DNA of 64,000 bases from Acidobacteriota bacterium. Lineage in GTDB: Bacteria; Acidobacteriota; Blastocatellia; Pyrinomonadales; Pyrinomonadaceae. Positions 42,730 to 50,920 of this stretch are shown here, piece after piece (within the stretch, counting starts at the first letter, position 1; every line of letters begins with the position of its first letter). Location: assembly GCA_025463135.1 (NCBI GenBank), contig JAOAPY010000048.1:124001-188000 (forward strand). The letters are read 5' to 3'. A program made the translations under genes and the position numbers. The notes beneath the pieces were generated by a model. It was given only the letters and a program-made list of their open reading frames with translations, made no database searches and had not been told where the DNA came from.

Positions 42730-44268
42730 TTACGCCGCCTGTTGTTTATGACCGGTAGCACACGCCATGACCTTTTCAGGAGTGGCGGTCGCGCGCAGAA
42801 ACTCGCCGGTCAAGCGCCCCTCGTGCAGAACCATGATGCGATCTGCCAGGCCCAGAACTTCAGGCAGCTCCGACGAAACCAGCACAATCGCCAAACCACT
42901 CTTTGCCAGGCGGTTGATCAGCGCATAGATTTCCTGCTTGGCGCCCACATCGATGCCGCGAGTGGGTTCGTCAAGAAACAGCACGCGCGGGTTGGTCAAT
43001 AACCACTTCGCCAATACGACCTTCTGCTGATTGCCGCCGGACAGCGTATTCGCGATTGTAAAAACAGAGTTGGCCTTGACGCGCAGCTCTTTCATTGAGC
43101 GCTCGCCCGCGGCCGACTCCGCGCCCAGGCTGGTAACGAAGCGACCGGAAATCCTCTTCAAGCCTGCGAGGGTCATGTTGTTGAGAATGCTCTGGTCCAA
43201 TACCAGGCCAAAACGTTTCCTGTCTTCGGTGACAAACCCGATGCCCTGCTTTATCGCATCCGCCGGACTGGTAATGCGTGCCGGCTTTCCGTCGATTAGG
43301 ATCTCGCCGGAAACGCGACCCGCGTGCGCGCCAAAAACTCCCATCAATAAGTCACTGCGGCCCGCGCCCATCAACCCGGCAATGCCCAGCACCTCACCAC
43401 GCCTGACAGAGAAACTTATATCTTTAACGATCTTTTTTCCCGGGATGGCGGGATCTTCGACACTAAGGTTACGCACCTCAAACACGACCTCGCCCTGTTC
43501 ATGATCCACTGCGGGGAAAATGTCTCCGACCTCGCGCCCTACCATGCGAGAAATCACCTGCGCTTCGTCAAGCTCGATGGTCGCATTGGTACCGACGGTG
43601 CGGCCGTCACGCAGAACCGTGATGCGATCGCTGATCGTGAAAACCTCCTCCAACTTGTGCGAAATGTAGATCATGCCGACGCCGCGCGCGCGCAATTTCT
43701 TGAGAATGCCAAAGAGTGTGGCGACTTCCGCATCAGTCAGCGCAGCGGTGGGCTCGTCGAGCACCAGGATGCGCGCCTCGTGCGAGAGAGCTTTGGCAAT
43801 TTCCACTAACTGCTGTTGGCCAATGCCAAGACTACGAATCGGTGTGTGCGGATCGATTGCCAGGTGAACATCGTCAAGCAACTGTTGCGCGCGGCGGTAC
43901 AACTCCTGCCAACGTATGACGCCGAAGCTGCGCGGTTCGCGACCAAGAAAAATGTTTTCACCCACGCTCATTTCCTTAATCAGCGAAAGCTCTTGAAAAA
44001 TCACTGCGATACCGGCGCGCTCGGCATCGCGCACGCCACTAAACTGGCGCACCTGGCCTTCGATAACTATCTCTCCCCCATAGTGGGGATGCGGATAAAC
44101 GCCGCCGAGAATTTTCATCAGCGTTGATTTACCCGCGCCATTCTCGCCCACGAGCGCATGCAGTTCGCCGCGGTGTAGGTCGAAGGACACTCCGTCAAGA
44201 GCGCGAACACCCGGAAAGGTCTTCGTAATCCCGCGCATTTCGAGGAATGGGGTGGTTGATGGAGGCAT
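42730..44268 (-). CDS. xylG: Sugar ABC transporter ATP-binding protein (XylG-like)
   Basis: 512 residues from ATG 44268; the longer frame to 44388 would translate a simple-sequence tract (KNKGPKTKDRSPKTKVQTP) and is not believed. Two ATPase halves: the first has Walker A GENGAGKST, signature LGIGQQQLVEIAKAL and Walker B ILVLDEPTAAL; the second has degenerate GLMGAGRSD, signature LSGGNQQKVVLAKWL and VLFLDEPTRGID. This tandem layout is the rule for pentose/galactose importers (XylG, RbsA, MglA). It drives uptake with XylH and the binding protein. Confidence 0.92.
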   Translation of the reverse strand: MPPSTTPFLEMRGITKTFPGVRALDGVSFDLHRGELHALVGENGAGKSTLMKILGGVYPHPHYGGEIVIEGQVRQFSGVRDAERAGIAVIFQELSLIKEMSVGENIFLGREPRSFGVIRWQELYRRAQQLLDDVHLAIDPHTPIRSLGIGQQQLVEIAKALSHEARILVLDEPTAALTDAEVATLFGILKKLRARGVGMIYISHKLEEVFTISDRITVLRDGRTVGTNATIELDEAQVISRMVGREVGDIFPAVDHEQGEVVFEVRNLSVEDPAIPGKKIVKDISFSVRRGEVLGIAGLMGAGRSDLLMGVFGAHAGRVSGEILIDGKPARITSPADAIKQGIGFVTEDRKRFGLVLDQSILNNMTLAGLKRISGRFVTSLGAESAAGERSMKELRVKANSVFTIANTLSGGNQQKVVLAKWLLTNPRVLFLDEPTRGIDVGAKQEIYALINRLAKSGLAIVLVSSELPEVLGLADRIMVLHEGRLTGEFLRATATPEKVMACATGHKQQAA

Positions 44269-44277
44269 TGGTGTTTG

Positions 44278-44540
44278 GACTTTGGTCTTTGGACTTCGGT
44301 CTTTGGTCTTTGGTCCTTTGTTCTTGGTTCTTGCTGTTCTTGCGGTTTTCTTTTTCCTAGTCTCTGATCTCAGATCATCCAATCTCAAATCTCAGATCTC
44401 AGATCTCAGATTTGAGATCTGAAACTTACAAAACCTCCTGCCTTCTGCCTTCTGCCTACTGCCTTCCGCCTTCCGCTTCCCGCCGCCAACCCCCCCCCGC
44501 TAACGCAGGTGGTACTGACCTGTTCTTCATCCTTCCCCTC
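44278..44540. repeat. Simple-sequence tracts between xylF and xylG
   Basis: Three adjoining low-complexity blocks: GGTCTTTGGACTT-like units (about 44278-44340), CTCAGAT/TCAAATC units (about 44365-44420) and CTTCTGCCTTCTGCCTACTG units (about 44438-44485), then nine C residues and a single family A arm (44489-44519, CTAACGCAGGTGGTACTGAC). Confidence 0.8.
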
Positions 44541-45621
44541 ACGGCTTGGGACATTTGTCGGGCGGCACGGTGGCGCAGATTTCCGCCAGGGTGTGATAAC
44601 CATCCTTGACGACAGTGTTAACCAGATTATTCCGATCGACCGCAACGGGTTCCAACAGGATCGAGGGCACAGCCTTTCGTCCGTTGTCGATGGTGTCAAC
44701 GGTATCGACCTTTTCGCCATGAGCAAACTTGATCGCCGCATCCACGGCCGCATTAGCCAACGGCTGAATGGATTTGTAAACAGTCATCGTCTGTTTGCCG
44801 AGCACGATCAAAGTCAAGGAAGCAAGATCCGCGTCCTGGCCGGACACCAGCACTTTTCCCGCCAGGTTCTGGCCTTCAAGTGCCTGAATAGCGCCGCGAG
44901 CCGTGCCATCGTTTGAGGCAACCACTGCATCGACCTGGTTATTGGCCTGGGTCAAGGCATTTTCCACGATGTTCAAGGCAGCGCTGGCCTGCCACTCTTT
45001 CGCGTATTGATCAGTGACTATCTTCACGTCACCGCGGGCGACCGCCGGTTGCAGAATGTTCATCTGGCCCTTGTGCAGCAATAGGGCGTTGTTATCAGTT
45101 GGCGAGCCACCGACGATGACAAAGTTCGCGGGTTTCTTGCCTACGTGGTCGAGCAGGTATTTCGCCTGCATCTCACCCATCTTCACGACTTGATGCGAGA
45201 CGTATAAATCGACATCGGCATTCTTGATCAGGCGATCATAACTAATGACCGGCACGCCCTGACGGTGGGCGGCTTCGACGATTGAGGCGGCTACTTCACC
45301 GTTATGTGGAGCTACGATCAGGACGTCGACACCCTGAGTAAGCAAATTTTCGGCCTGCTTGATCTGTAAACTATCGTCACCATTGGCGACCTGGATATTG
45401 ACCGTCGCCCCAACTTCTTTGGCGCGTTTCTCTACCAGTTCCTTATCCTTCTGCCAACGTTCTTCCTTCAGCGTGTCCATGGAAAAGCCAATCACCACCG
45501 GTTCGTTCGGCCCCTTTTTCTTTTTCGCTCCTCCATTGCCGGTCTGCGTCCCCGTGACACAAGCAGAACCAAGACACAAAGCAACCAGCAGGCACACCAG
45601 CATTATTTTTCCATGTCGCAT
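44539..45621 (-). CDS. xylF: Periplasmic sugar-binding lipoprotein (XylF-like)
   Basis: 360 residues with a lipoprotein-type signal (residues 1-21, LLVALCLGSAC; C21 the probable lipidated cysteine, though Gly at -3 is atypical). Periplasmic-binding-protein type I fold: VVIGFSMDTLKEERWQKDKE, DVLIVAPHNGEVAA, GVPVISYDRLI, and ASNDGTARGAIQAL are close to the pattern of XylF. It would capture sugar and deliver it to XylH/XylG encoded downstream. A mild ribosome binding site (AAGGGGA) precedes the ATG. The ligand is called xylose only by resemblance. Confidence 0.88.
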   Translation of the reverse strand: MRHGKIMLVCLLVALCLGSACVTGTQTGNGGAKKKKGPNEPVVIGFSMDTLKEERWQKDKELVEKRAKEVGATVNIQVANGDDSLQIKQAENLLTQGVDVLIVAPHNGEVAASIVEAAHRQGVPVISYDRLIKNADVDLYVSHQVVKMGEMQAKYLLDHVGKKPANFVIVGGSPTDNNALLLHKGQMNILQPAVARGDVKIVTDQYAKEWQASAALNIVENALTQANNQVDAVVASNDGTARGAIQALEGQNLAGKVLVSGQDADLASLTLIVLGKQTMTVYKSIQPLANAAVDAAIKFAHGEKVDTVDTIDNGRKAVPSILLEPVAVDRNNLVNTVVKDGYHTLAEICATVPPDKCPKP

Positions 45622-46060
45622 AGTTTATCGATCCCCTTCTTTGGCGAGTTCGGAACAAAGTAAACCAAACTGTTAGTTTGCGGTCTGACCCCGGACGATT
45701 CAACCGGATCAGCAACCTGCTCCAGGCGTCCGGCGCTTTGGCATTCAGCGTCGCTCGCAAGTTCGGGTTACTCCTGTCCGGAGAGACCAGCTAAACTACA
45801 TTCTGATCGTGAGGCCTAAGCTTACCAGAGTCTCGCTGGAAATAATATTGAAGATTAACGGCTGGTCCCGGAGATAACGTTGGATGCTTTTCGCCCGCGT
45901 GACCTCGATGGAACAGGGGCCAGACGGCCGGAGTCAGAGGCAGAAAAAAGTTGAGGTGTTTCAGGGGCAGCAGTCGCTAACGCGAAGCATGCACGCAGGA
46001 TCCCTACGGTCCCGGGCGGCGGTAATAAGGTGAACTTTCAGTGTGCTATCATCGCGCGAA
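45622..46060. other. Divergent intergenic region between xylF and recG
   Basis: 439 bases. A half copy of repeat family B (GTAAACCAAACTGTTAGTTT, 45660-45683) lies 40 bases before xylF. The rest has no gene I can support; promoters for both directions must lie here, but none is clear. Confidence 0.45.
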
Positions 46061-48355
46061 ATGTCGACGCCGATAACCCTCAACACTCCCGTCAACGAGC
46101 TTCACCTGCATGGCATTGCTCGCCTGGGGCAAAAGACGTCGGCGAAACTTGCTCAGGCGTTAAGCGGTACTGCTACCAGGAAGACTGCGGCTGAAGTCAA
46201 TGTCGAAGACCTGTTGGGCTACCTGCCAATGCGCTATGAGGACCGGTCGAACCTGGCGCGGATTAGCGATTTGCAGGAAGGCATGGAGGCGTCGCTGGAA
46301 CTTTATGTCAAGCTCGCCGGCGGATATCAGGTCAGGAACAAACGTTCCTTTCGTCAGCGATTATTCATTTTTGAAATTTCCGCCACCGACCTTGAACGCA
46401 CCGGCCGGCCGGTCGTTGTCTGGACTTTTCTTTCGGGCCCGCATGCTCAACAGATCGTTACCAACTACACCAGGCGTTTCGAGCGCGGCGTGCGCTTCGT
46501 CGCCTTTGGCAAGTGGGAATGGGACCCGCGCCGCGCAACGTTTGCATTGCGTCTTAATAAGCCGGATGAGATCGAGGTGCTGCCCGTAGTATCAGGCAAT
46601 CAAGAGGTGGCGGCCGCAACCGCGAACGGCGACTCCACTGATTCAATTGCCCAGGATTTCCAAAGCGATCCGGCGCTGGCCGCGATCCATGTGGGCCGGC
46701 GCGTACCGGTTTATCGCAAGCTGGGCGAGCTGCGCCCCAAACATCTGCGGGAAATAATTCATGCCACGCTCCATTCACTTCCGGAAGACTCATTCGCAGA
46801 GACTTTGCCGGCCGACTTAAGAAGAAGGCTCGCTCTTGTCGATCGCTCGAAAGCTTTTCATCAGATTCATTTTCCGCCTGAGACGGCATCGTTGGACCAG
46901 TACGAGGAAGCGCGCAGTCCGGCACACTTGCGCTTGATCTTTGAGGATTTCTTTTGGCTGGCCTTTGGTTTGTTATTGAAGCGGGGCCAGCGGCGCAAGG
47001 AAGCGAAGGGCGCCGCGATAAAGATCGACCAGGCGATGAAACTGCGCATAGGATCCGTTCTTCCTTTCAAGCTCACCGCCGCCCAACGTCGTGTGGTTGT
47101 CGAGATCTTCAAAGACATGCAATCCGACGCGCCGATGAATCGCCTGTTACAAGGCGACGTTGGCAGCGGCAAAACAATTGTCGCGCTGATCGCGATGCTG
47201 GCAGCGATGGAGAACGGCTATCAAACAGCCCTGATGGCGCCGACCGAAATACTCGCCGAACAGCATGCCCGGAACATCAAACGACTGCTCGCCAAGACTC
47301 CTTTTCGCGTTGAGCTTTTGACCGGGTCGGTCCGGAGTGCTGAGAAGCGCAGGCTTCATGCAGACCTTGCCACCGGAGAAATTCACGCCTGCATCGGGAC
47401 CCAGGCGCTGATTCAGGAAGCCGTTTCATTTCAGAAGCTGGGCCTGGTGATCATTGACGAACAGCATCGCTTTGGCGTCGTGCAACGCGCCGAACTGCGC
47501 GCGCGCGGCTTGAACCCGGATGTCCTCGTCATGACCGCCACGCCGATTCCACGCTCGCTGGCCATGACGGTTTATGGCGACCTGGATGTTTCGATTATCG
47601 ACGAACTGCCCCCGGGTCGAACGCCCGTCGAGACTTTGGTCTTCGGAGACAACCCAGACGATCGCAAAGAAGTAAAGAAAGTAATCGATAGAGAGTTGCG
47701 TGCCGGGCGCCAGATTTATGTTGTCTATCCCCTGGTGGAAGAGTCAGAGAAAATCGACCTGAAGGATGCGACCCAACGATATGAATATCTGCGCGACAAA
47801 GTATTTCCAGGACTGAGTATCGGCCTGGTCCATGGTCGTCTGAAACCGGCTGATAAAGAGGACGTCATGCGTCGCTTCGTAACCGGGGAGATAAGAATCC
47901 TGGTTTCGACCACCGTGATTGAGGTAGGCGTCGATGTTCCCAATGCGTCGGTAATGATCGTCGAGCACGCGGAGCGCTTCGGCCTTTCGCAGCTTCATCA
48001 ACTCCGCGGCCGGGTCGGCAGGGGTGCAGAAAAGAGTTATTGCCTGCTCTTGAGCTCTGAGAAGAGGACCAGCGTCGCCGAAGAGCGGCTGGGCATCATG
48101 GAAAAGACCACGGATGGGTTTATCATCGCCGAAAAAGACATGGAATTGCGCGGCGCCGGTGAATTGCTGGGCACAAGGCAATCAGGCCTGCCTGAATTTC
48201 GCGTCGGCAATCTGTTTAGGGATATGCAGATCCTGGAGTTGGCGCGAAAGGAAGCCGAGCTCTACTTAAGCAAGCGCGAGAAATCAGTCGATACAAAGAG
48301 AATGATCCAGCGCGTTCGTGAGGATCCGCGCTTTGGCCTTGCGGCTGTTGGATGA
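46061..48355 (+). CDS. recG: ATP-dependent DNA helicase RecG
   Basis: 764 residues from ATG 46061. N-terminal wedge/OB domain (LLGYLPMRYEDRSN, then residues binding branched DNA), Walker A GDVGSGKT near residue 366, DEQHR box near 465, TATPIPRSLAMTVYGDLDVS, and the C-terminal motifs VSTTVIEVGVDVPNA and QLRGRVGRG with the TRG element GAGELLGTRQSG. It reverses stalled replication forks and processes Holliday junctions. The insert VSGNQEVAAATANGDSTDSI at about residues 180-200 is a small non-conserved loop. It stands alone upstream of a lipoprotein gene. Confidence 0.95.
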   Translation: MSTPITLNTPVNELHLHGIARLGQKTSAKLAQALSGTATRKTAAEVNVEDLLGYLPMRYEDRSNLARISDLQEGMEASLELYVKLAGGYQVRNKRSFRQRLFIFEISATDLERTGRPVVVWTFLSGPHAQQIVTNYTRRFERGVRFVAFGKWEWDPRRATFALRLNKPDEIEVLPVVSGNQEVAAATANGDSTDSIAQDFQSDPALAAIHVGRRVPVYRKLGELRPKHLREIIHATLHSLPEDSFAETLPADLRRRLALVDRSKAFHQIHFPPETASLDQYEEARSPAHLRLIFEDFFWLAFGLLLKRGQRRKEAKGAAIKIDQAMKLRIGSVLPFKLTAAQRRVVVEIFKDMQSDAPMNRLLQGDVGSGKTIVALIAMLAAMENGYQTALMAPTEILAEQHARNIKRLLAKTPFRVELLTGSVRSAEKRRLHADLATGEIHACIGTQALIQEAVSFQKLGLVIIDEQHRFGVVQRAELRARGLNPDVLVMTATPIPRSLAMTVYGDLDVSIIDELPPGRTPVETLVFGDNPDDRKEVKKVIDRELRAGRQIYVVYPLVEESEKIDLKDATQRYEYLRDKVFPGLSIGLVHGRLKPADKEDVMRRFVTGEIRILVSTTVIEVGVDVPNASVMIVEHAERFGLSQLHQLRGRVGRGAEKSYCLLLSSEKRTSVAEERLGIMEKTTDGFIIAEKDMELRGAGELLGTRQSGLPEFRVGNLFRDMQILELARKEAELYLSKREKSVDTKRMIQRVREDPRFGLAAVG

Positions 48356-48451
48356 TCCCTGGCTTTCTCGTGTATCATGCCGCAGCTCTATCTATTTCTT
48401 TTGCTCTTCTTTGCGATTTAGACCCCAATCGCAATTTCTGGAGGACCCGAC

Positions 48452-48844
48452 ATGATCAAGACAATCCTGATAACGTGCTGTCTGCTGAGTATGTTCTTAT
48501 TGGCTTGCAGCAAGACTGAAACGACTACACCAACGAGCAGCGCAACTCCGGCAACAAAGGCTCCGGCGGCTTCAACCCCGTCGGGCGCAGCGACGGCGAG
48601 CACGACTGCTGGAAAGGTTGGCGTCGCCGAGTGTGACGCGTTCATCGAAGCATATGAGAACTGCGTAAACAACAAAGTCCCCGCAACGATGCGCCCGCAA
48701 TTCAACGCCGGTTTGGCGTCGTGGCGCAAGCAGTGGCACGATCTGGCTGCAAATCCCCAAACAAAGCCGACTCTCGTGCAAGTGTGCAAGACTCAGTTGG
48801 AAACCGCCAAAACTTCGATGAAAGCTTACGGCTGCGCGTTCTGA
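48452..48844 (+). CDS. Small lipoprotein of unknown function
   Basis: 130 residues, ATG after CTGGAGGA. Signal with a good lipobox LLAC, C19 lipidated. Residues 20-55 are a Thr/Ala/Pro/Ser-rich linker (TPTSSATPATKAPAASTPSG), probably spanning the periplasm. Residues 56-130 are a compact helical domain with four cysteines (ECDAF, ENCVN, QVCKTQ, YGCAF) that may form two disulfides, somewhat like CHCH twin-cysteine helices. The family is not recognised. It lies alone between recG and rsmD. Confidence 0.75.
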   Translation: MIKTILITCCLLSMFLLACSKTETTTPTSSATPATKAPAASTPSGAATASTTAGKVGVAECDAFIEAYENCVNNKVPATMRPQFNAGLASWRKQWHDLAANPQTKPTLVQVCKTQLETAKTSMKAYGCAF

Positions 48845-49124
48845 TAAATCCGGGTACCGGGAATTAGACATCGTGTGGGCCGAGGTCGTGACTTAGCGCT
48901 GAATCGTTATTCAAACCCAGATGATGTCTATTCCCGGAATCGCCTTCACCCCAAATAGGCGGGCAGTGTCTTTTCTTCATCTATTAAGCGATTGCTCCTT
49001 CCCGAGATCATCTCCCTTCCTAACAAAAGACTGCTGTGTTTAGGGTGCACTCTTTGGTCGACCTTTCTTCACGATTCGCAACAACCCCACTGGAAAACGG
49101 CAGTCTGAACGCCCGGTAATCAAA

Positions 49125-49691
49125 GTGCGAATAATAGCCGGACAATATCGCGGTCGTAATTTAAAGAGTCCGCCATCGCTCGACACTCGGCCGACTTCGG
49201 ATCATCTGCGCGAGACGTTGTTCAACGTTATTGCGCCGCGGATTCGGGGCGTGCGGTTTCTGGATCTTTGCGCAGGGTCGGGGGCGGTGGGAATCGAGGC
49301 GCTGTCGCGCGGCGCAGCACATGCAACGTTTGTCGATCGCTCGCGTCTGATGTGCCGGTTGATCGAAGCCAATCTCGATCTTTGTCGCGTACCCGAAGAT
49401 GCGGTGGCGGTGGTGACCTCTGACGCATTGGAGTTCCTACGTAAGGCAGTTAAGCGCAAGGTCCAGGCCTGGGAAGTTGTTTACTTCGATCCGCCGTATG
49501 CCGATGACTATCTCCCTGTGCTGGACGCTGTGAGTGGTTTTGCGTCGGAGCTGGTGAGTCCCGGCGCTCTGCTGATAGTCGAGCACTTTCACAAGAATGT
49601 ACTGCCGGACGAGATCGGCAACCTCACGCGGCAGCGAGTCCTGAAACAAGGCGATTCGGCGTTGAGTTTTTACGAGCAGAAGGAAAGGTAG
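49125..49691 (+). CDS. rsmD: 16S rRNA (guanine-N2)-methyltransferase RsmD
   Basis: 188 residues from GTG 49125. RsmD hallmarks are MRIIAGQYRGRNLKSPPS, RPTSDHLRETLFN, SAM-binding FLDLCAGSGAVGIEALSRGA and catalytic DPPY (VYFDPPYADDY). It methylates G966 (E. coli numbering) of 16S rRNA in the assembled small subunit. Its stop codon TAG overlaps the first bases of a palindromic repeat (family F). tsaD follows 114 bases later in the same direction. Confidence 0.93.
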   Translation: MRIIAGQYRGRNLKSPPSLDTRPTSDHLRETLFNVIAPRIRGVRFLDLCAGSGAVGIEALSRGAAHATFVDRSRLMCRLIEANLDLCRVPEDAVAVVTSDALEFLRKAVKRKVQAWEVVYFDPPYADDYLPVLDAVSGFASELVSPGALLIVEHFHKNVLPDEIGNLTRQRVLKQGDSALSFYEQKER

Positions 49692-49762
49692 GCGCGGATC
49701 TGTGTGTCCGCCCCGGGCGTTTAGAATTTTCGATGCGAGCGGACACGCAGGTCCGCCCCTAC
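49688..49762. repeat. Family F palindromic element between rsmD and tsaD
   Basis: GTAGGCGCGGATCTGTGTGT... and the inverse ...ACGCAGGTCCGCCCCTAC, 21 of 24 positions matching; the rsmD stop is formed by its first bases. A stem of this size could end or attenuate the rsmD transcript. Confidence 0.75.
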
Positions 49763-49805
49763 CTACGCGCAAAGGTTGTTTGTTTTTAGTAAGATTAACA
49801 TCAAC

Positions 49806-50882
49806 ATGCTGGTACTTGGAATCGAAACGTCTTGTGATGAAACCGCGGCCGCGATTGTGCGCGAGGGGCGCGAGATCCTTTCGTCCGTCATAGCTTCACA
49901 GATCGAAACTCACAAACGCTTTGGCGGTGTCGTGCCTGAGATCGCCTCACGCGAACATCTGGACAAAATCGTATCCATTGTCAGCGAAGCTTTCACACAG
50001 GCGAATGTATCCCAGGACGAACTGGATGGTATTGCCGTTACCATTGGTCCGGGATTGGTGGGCTCGCTATTGGTTGGCGTCTCTTATGCCAAGGCGATGG
50101 CCTTTGCGCTCGACAAGCCACTCGTGGGAGTGAATCACATCGAGGGCCATGTCTATTCGGTCGCATTTGAAAATCCACCCATCGAACACCCCGCCCTGGC
50201 CTTAATCGTTTCCGGTGGTCACACAAATCTTTTCTTTGTGCCCGAGGCCGGCAAATATAAAGTCGTGGCGCGTACGCGCGACGATGCGGCTGGTGAAGCG
50301 TTCGATAAAGTCGCCAAGCTGCTGGGCCTGGGTTATCCGGGTGGTCCAGTCATTGAGCGATTGGCACGCCAGGGAAATCCGCTCGCCGTAAAGTTTTCGT
50401 TGCCACGCATGGGCGATGGGCGGCCGGACTTCAGCTTTAGCGGTTTGAAAACAGCAGTGACAAAGTACGTGCGCGAGTCCGGCTTGCAACCGTTGACCAA
50501 CGGCGAGGAACCTTCGCAGGCGATCAAAGATCTGGCCGCCAGCTTCCAGAGTATTGTGGTGCGTTCACTGGTGGGCACGATGGAACGTTTGGCTGAAGAG
50601 TATGCTCCGAAGACTTTGATCGTGGCCGGAGGAGTGGCCTGCAATGGCGCGTTGAGAGATGCGTCCCGCGCGGCGGCGACACGACTCGGTCTTCCCGTCT
50701 ACTTCCCTTCACCACAACTATCCACCGACAACGCGGCGATGATCGCGGCCGCCGGCACAGTGAAGTTGCTGGCAGGCGAGCGCGCTGGTCTGGACTTGAA
50801 CGCCGACGTCACCTTGAGACTACAAAATATCGAGGTTGAAGATGCAGAGCTAAGGCGAGCCGGCGTGCGATACAAGCTATGA
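49806..50882 (+). CDS. tsaD: tRNA N6-threonylcarbamoyladenosine synthase subunit TsaD
   Basis: 358 residues from ATG 49806. [15 protein letters not shown] at the start, the metal site H111-I-E-G-H115 ([10 protein letters not shown]), [10 protein letters not shown] and SFSGLKTAV are all in place. With TsaB, TsaC and TsaE it forms t6A37 in ANN-decoding tRNAs, an essential modification. Partners are not in this window. Length is normal. The convergent TIR gene begins downstream on the other strand. Confidence 0.95.
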   Translation: MLVLGIETSCDETAAAIVREGREILSSVIASQIETHKRFGGVVPEIASREHLDKIVSIVSEAFTQANVSQDELDGIAVTIGPGLVGSLLVGVSYAKAMAFALDKPLVGVNHIEGHVYSVAFENPPIEHPALALIVSGGHTNLFFVPEAGKYKVVARTRDDAAGEAFDKVAKLLGLGYPGGPVIERLARQGNPLAVKFSLPRMGDGRPDFSFSGLKTAVTKYVRESGLQPLTNGEEPSQAIKDLAASFQSIVVRSLVGTMERLAEEYAPKTLIVAGGVACNGALRDASRAAATRLGLPVYFPSPQLSTDNAAMIAAAGTVKLLAGERAGLDLNADVTLRLQNIEVEDAELRRAGVRYKL

Positions 50883-50920
50883 AGACGTCGCTGAGGAGCA
50901 CGCGACGAACCGATGGGCCA

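Noticed and set aside
44269-44388. N-terminal extension of XylG
   Set aside because: It translates simple-sequence DNA; the ABC domain starts just after the 44268 ATG.
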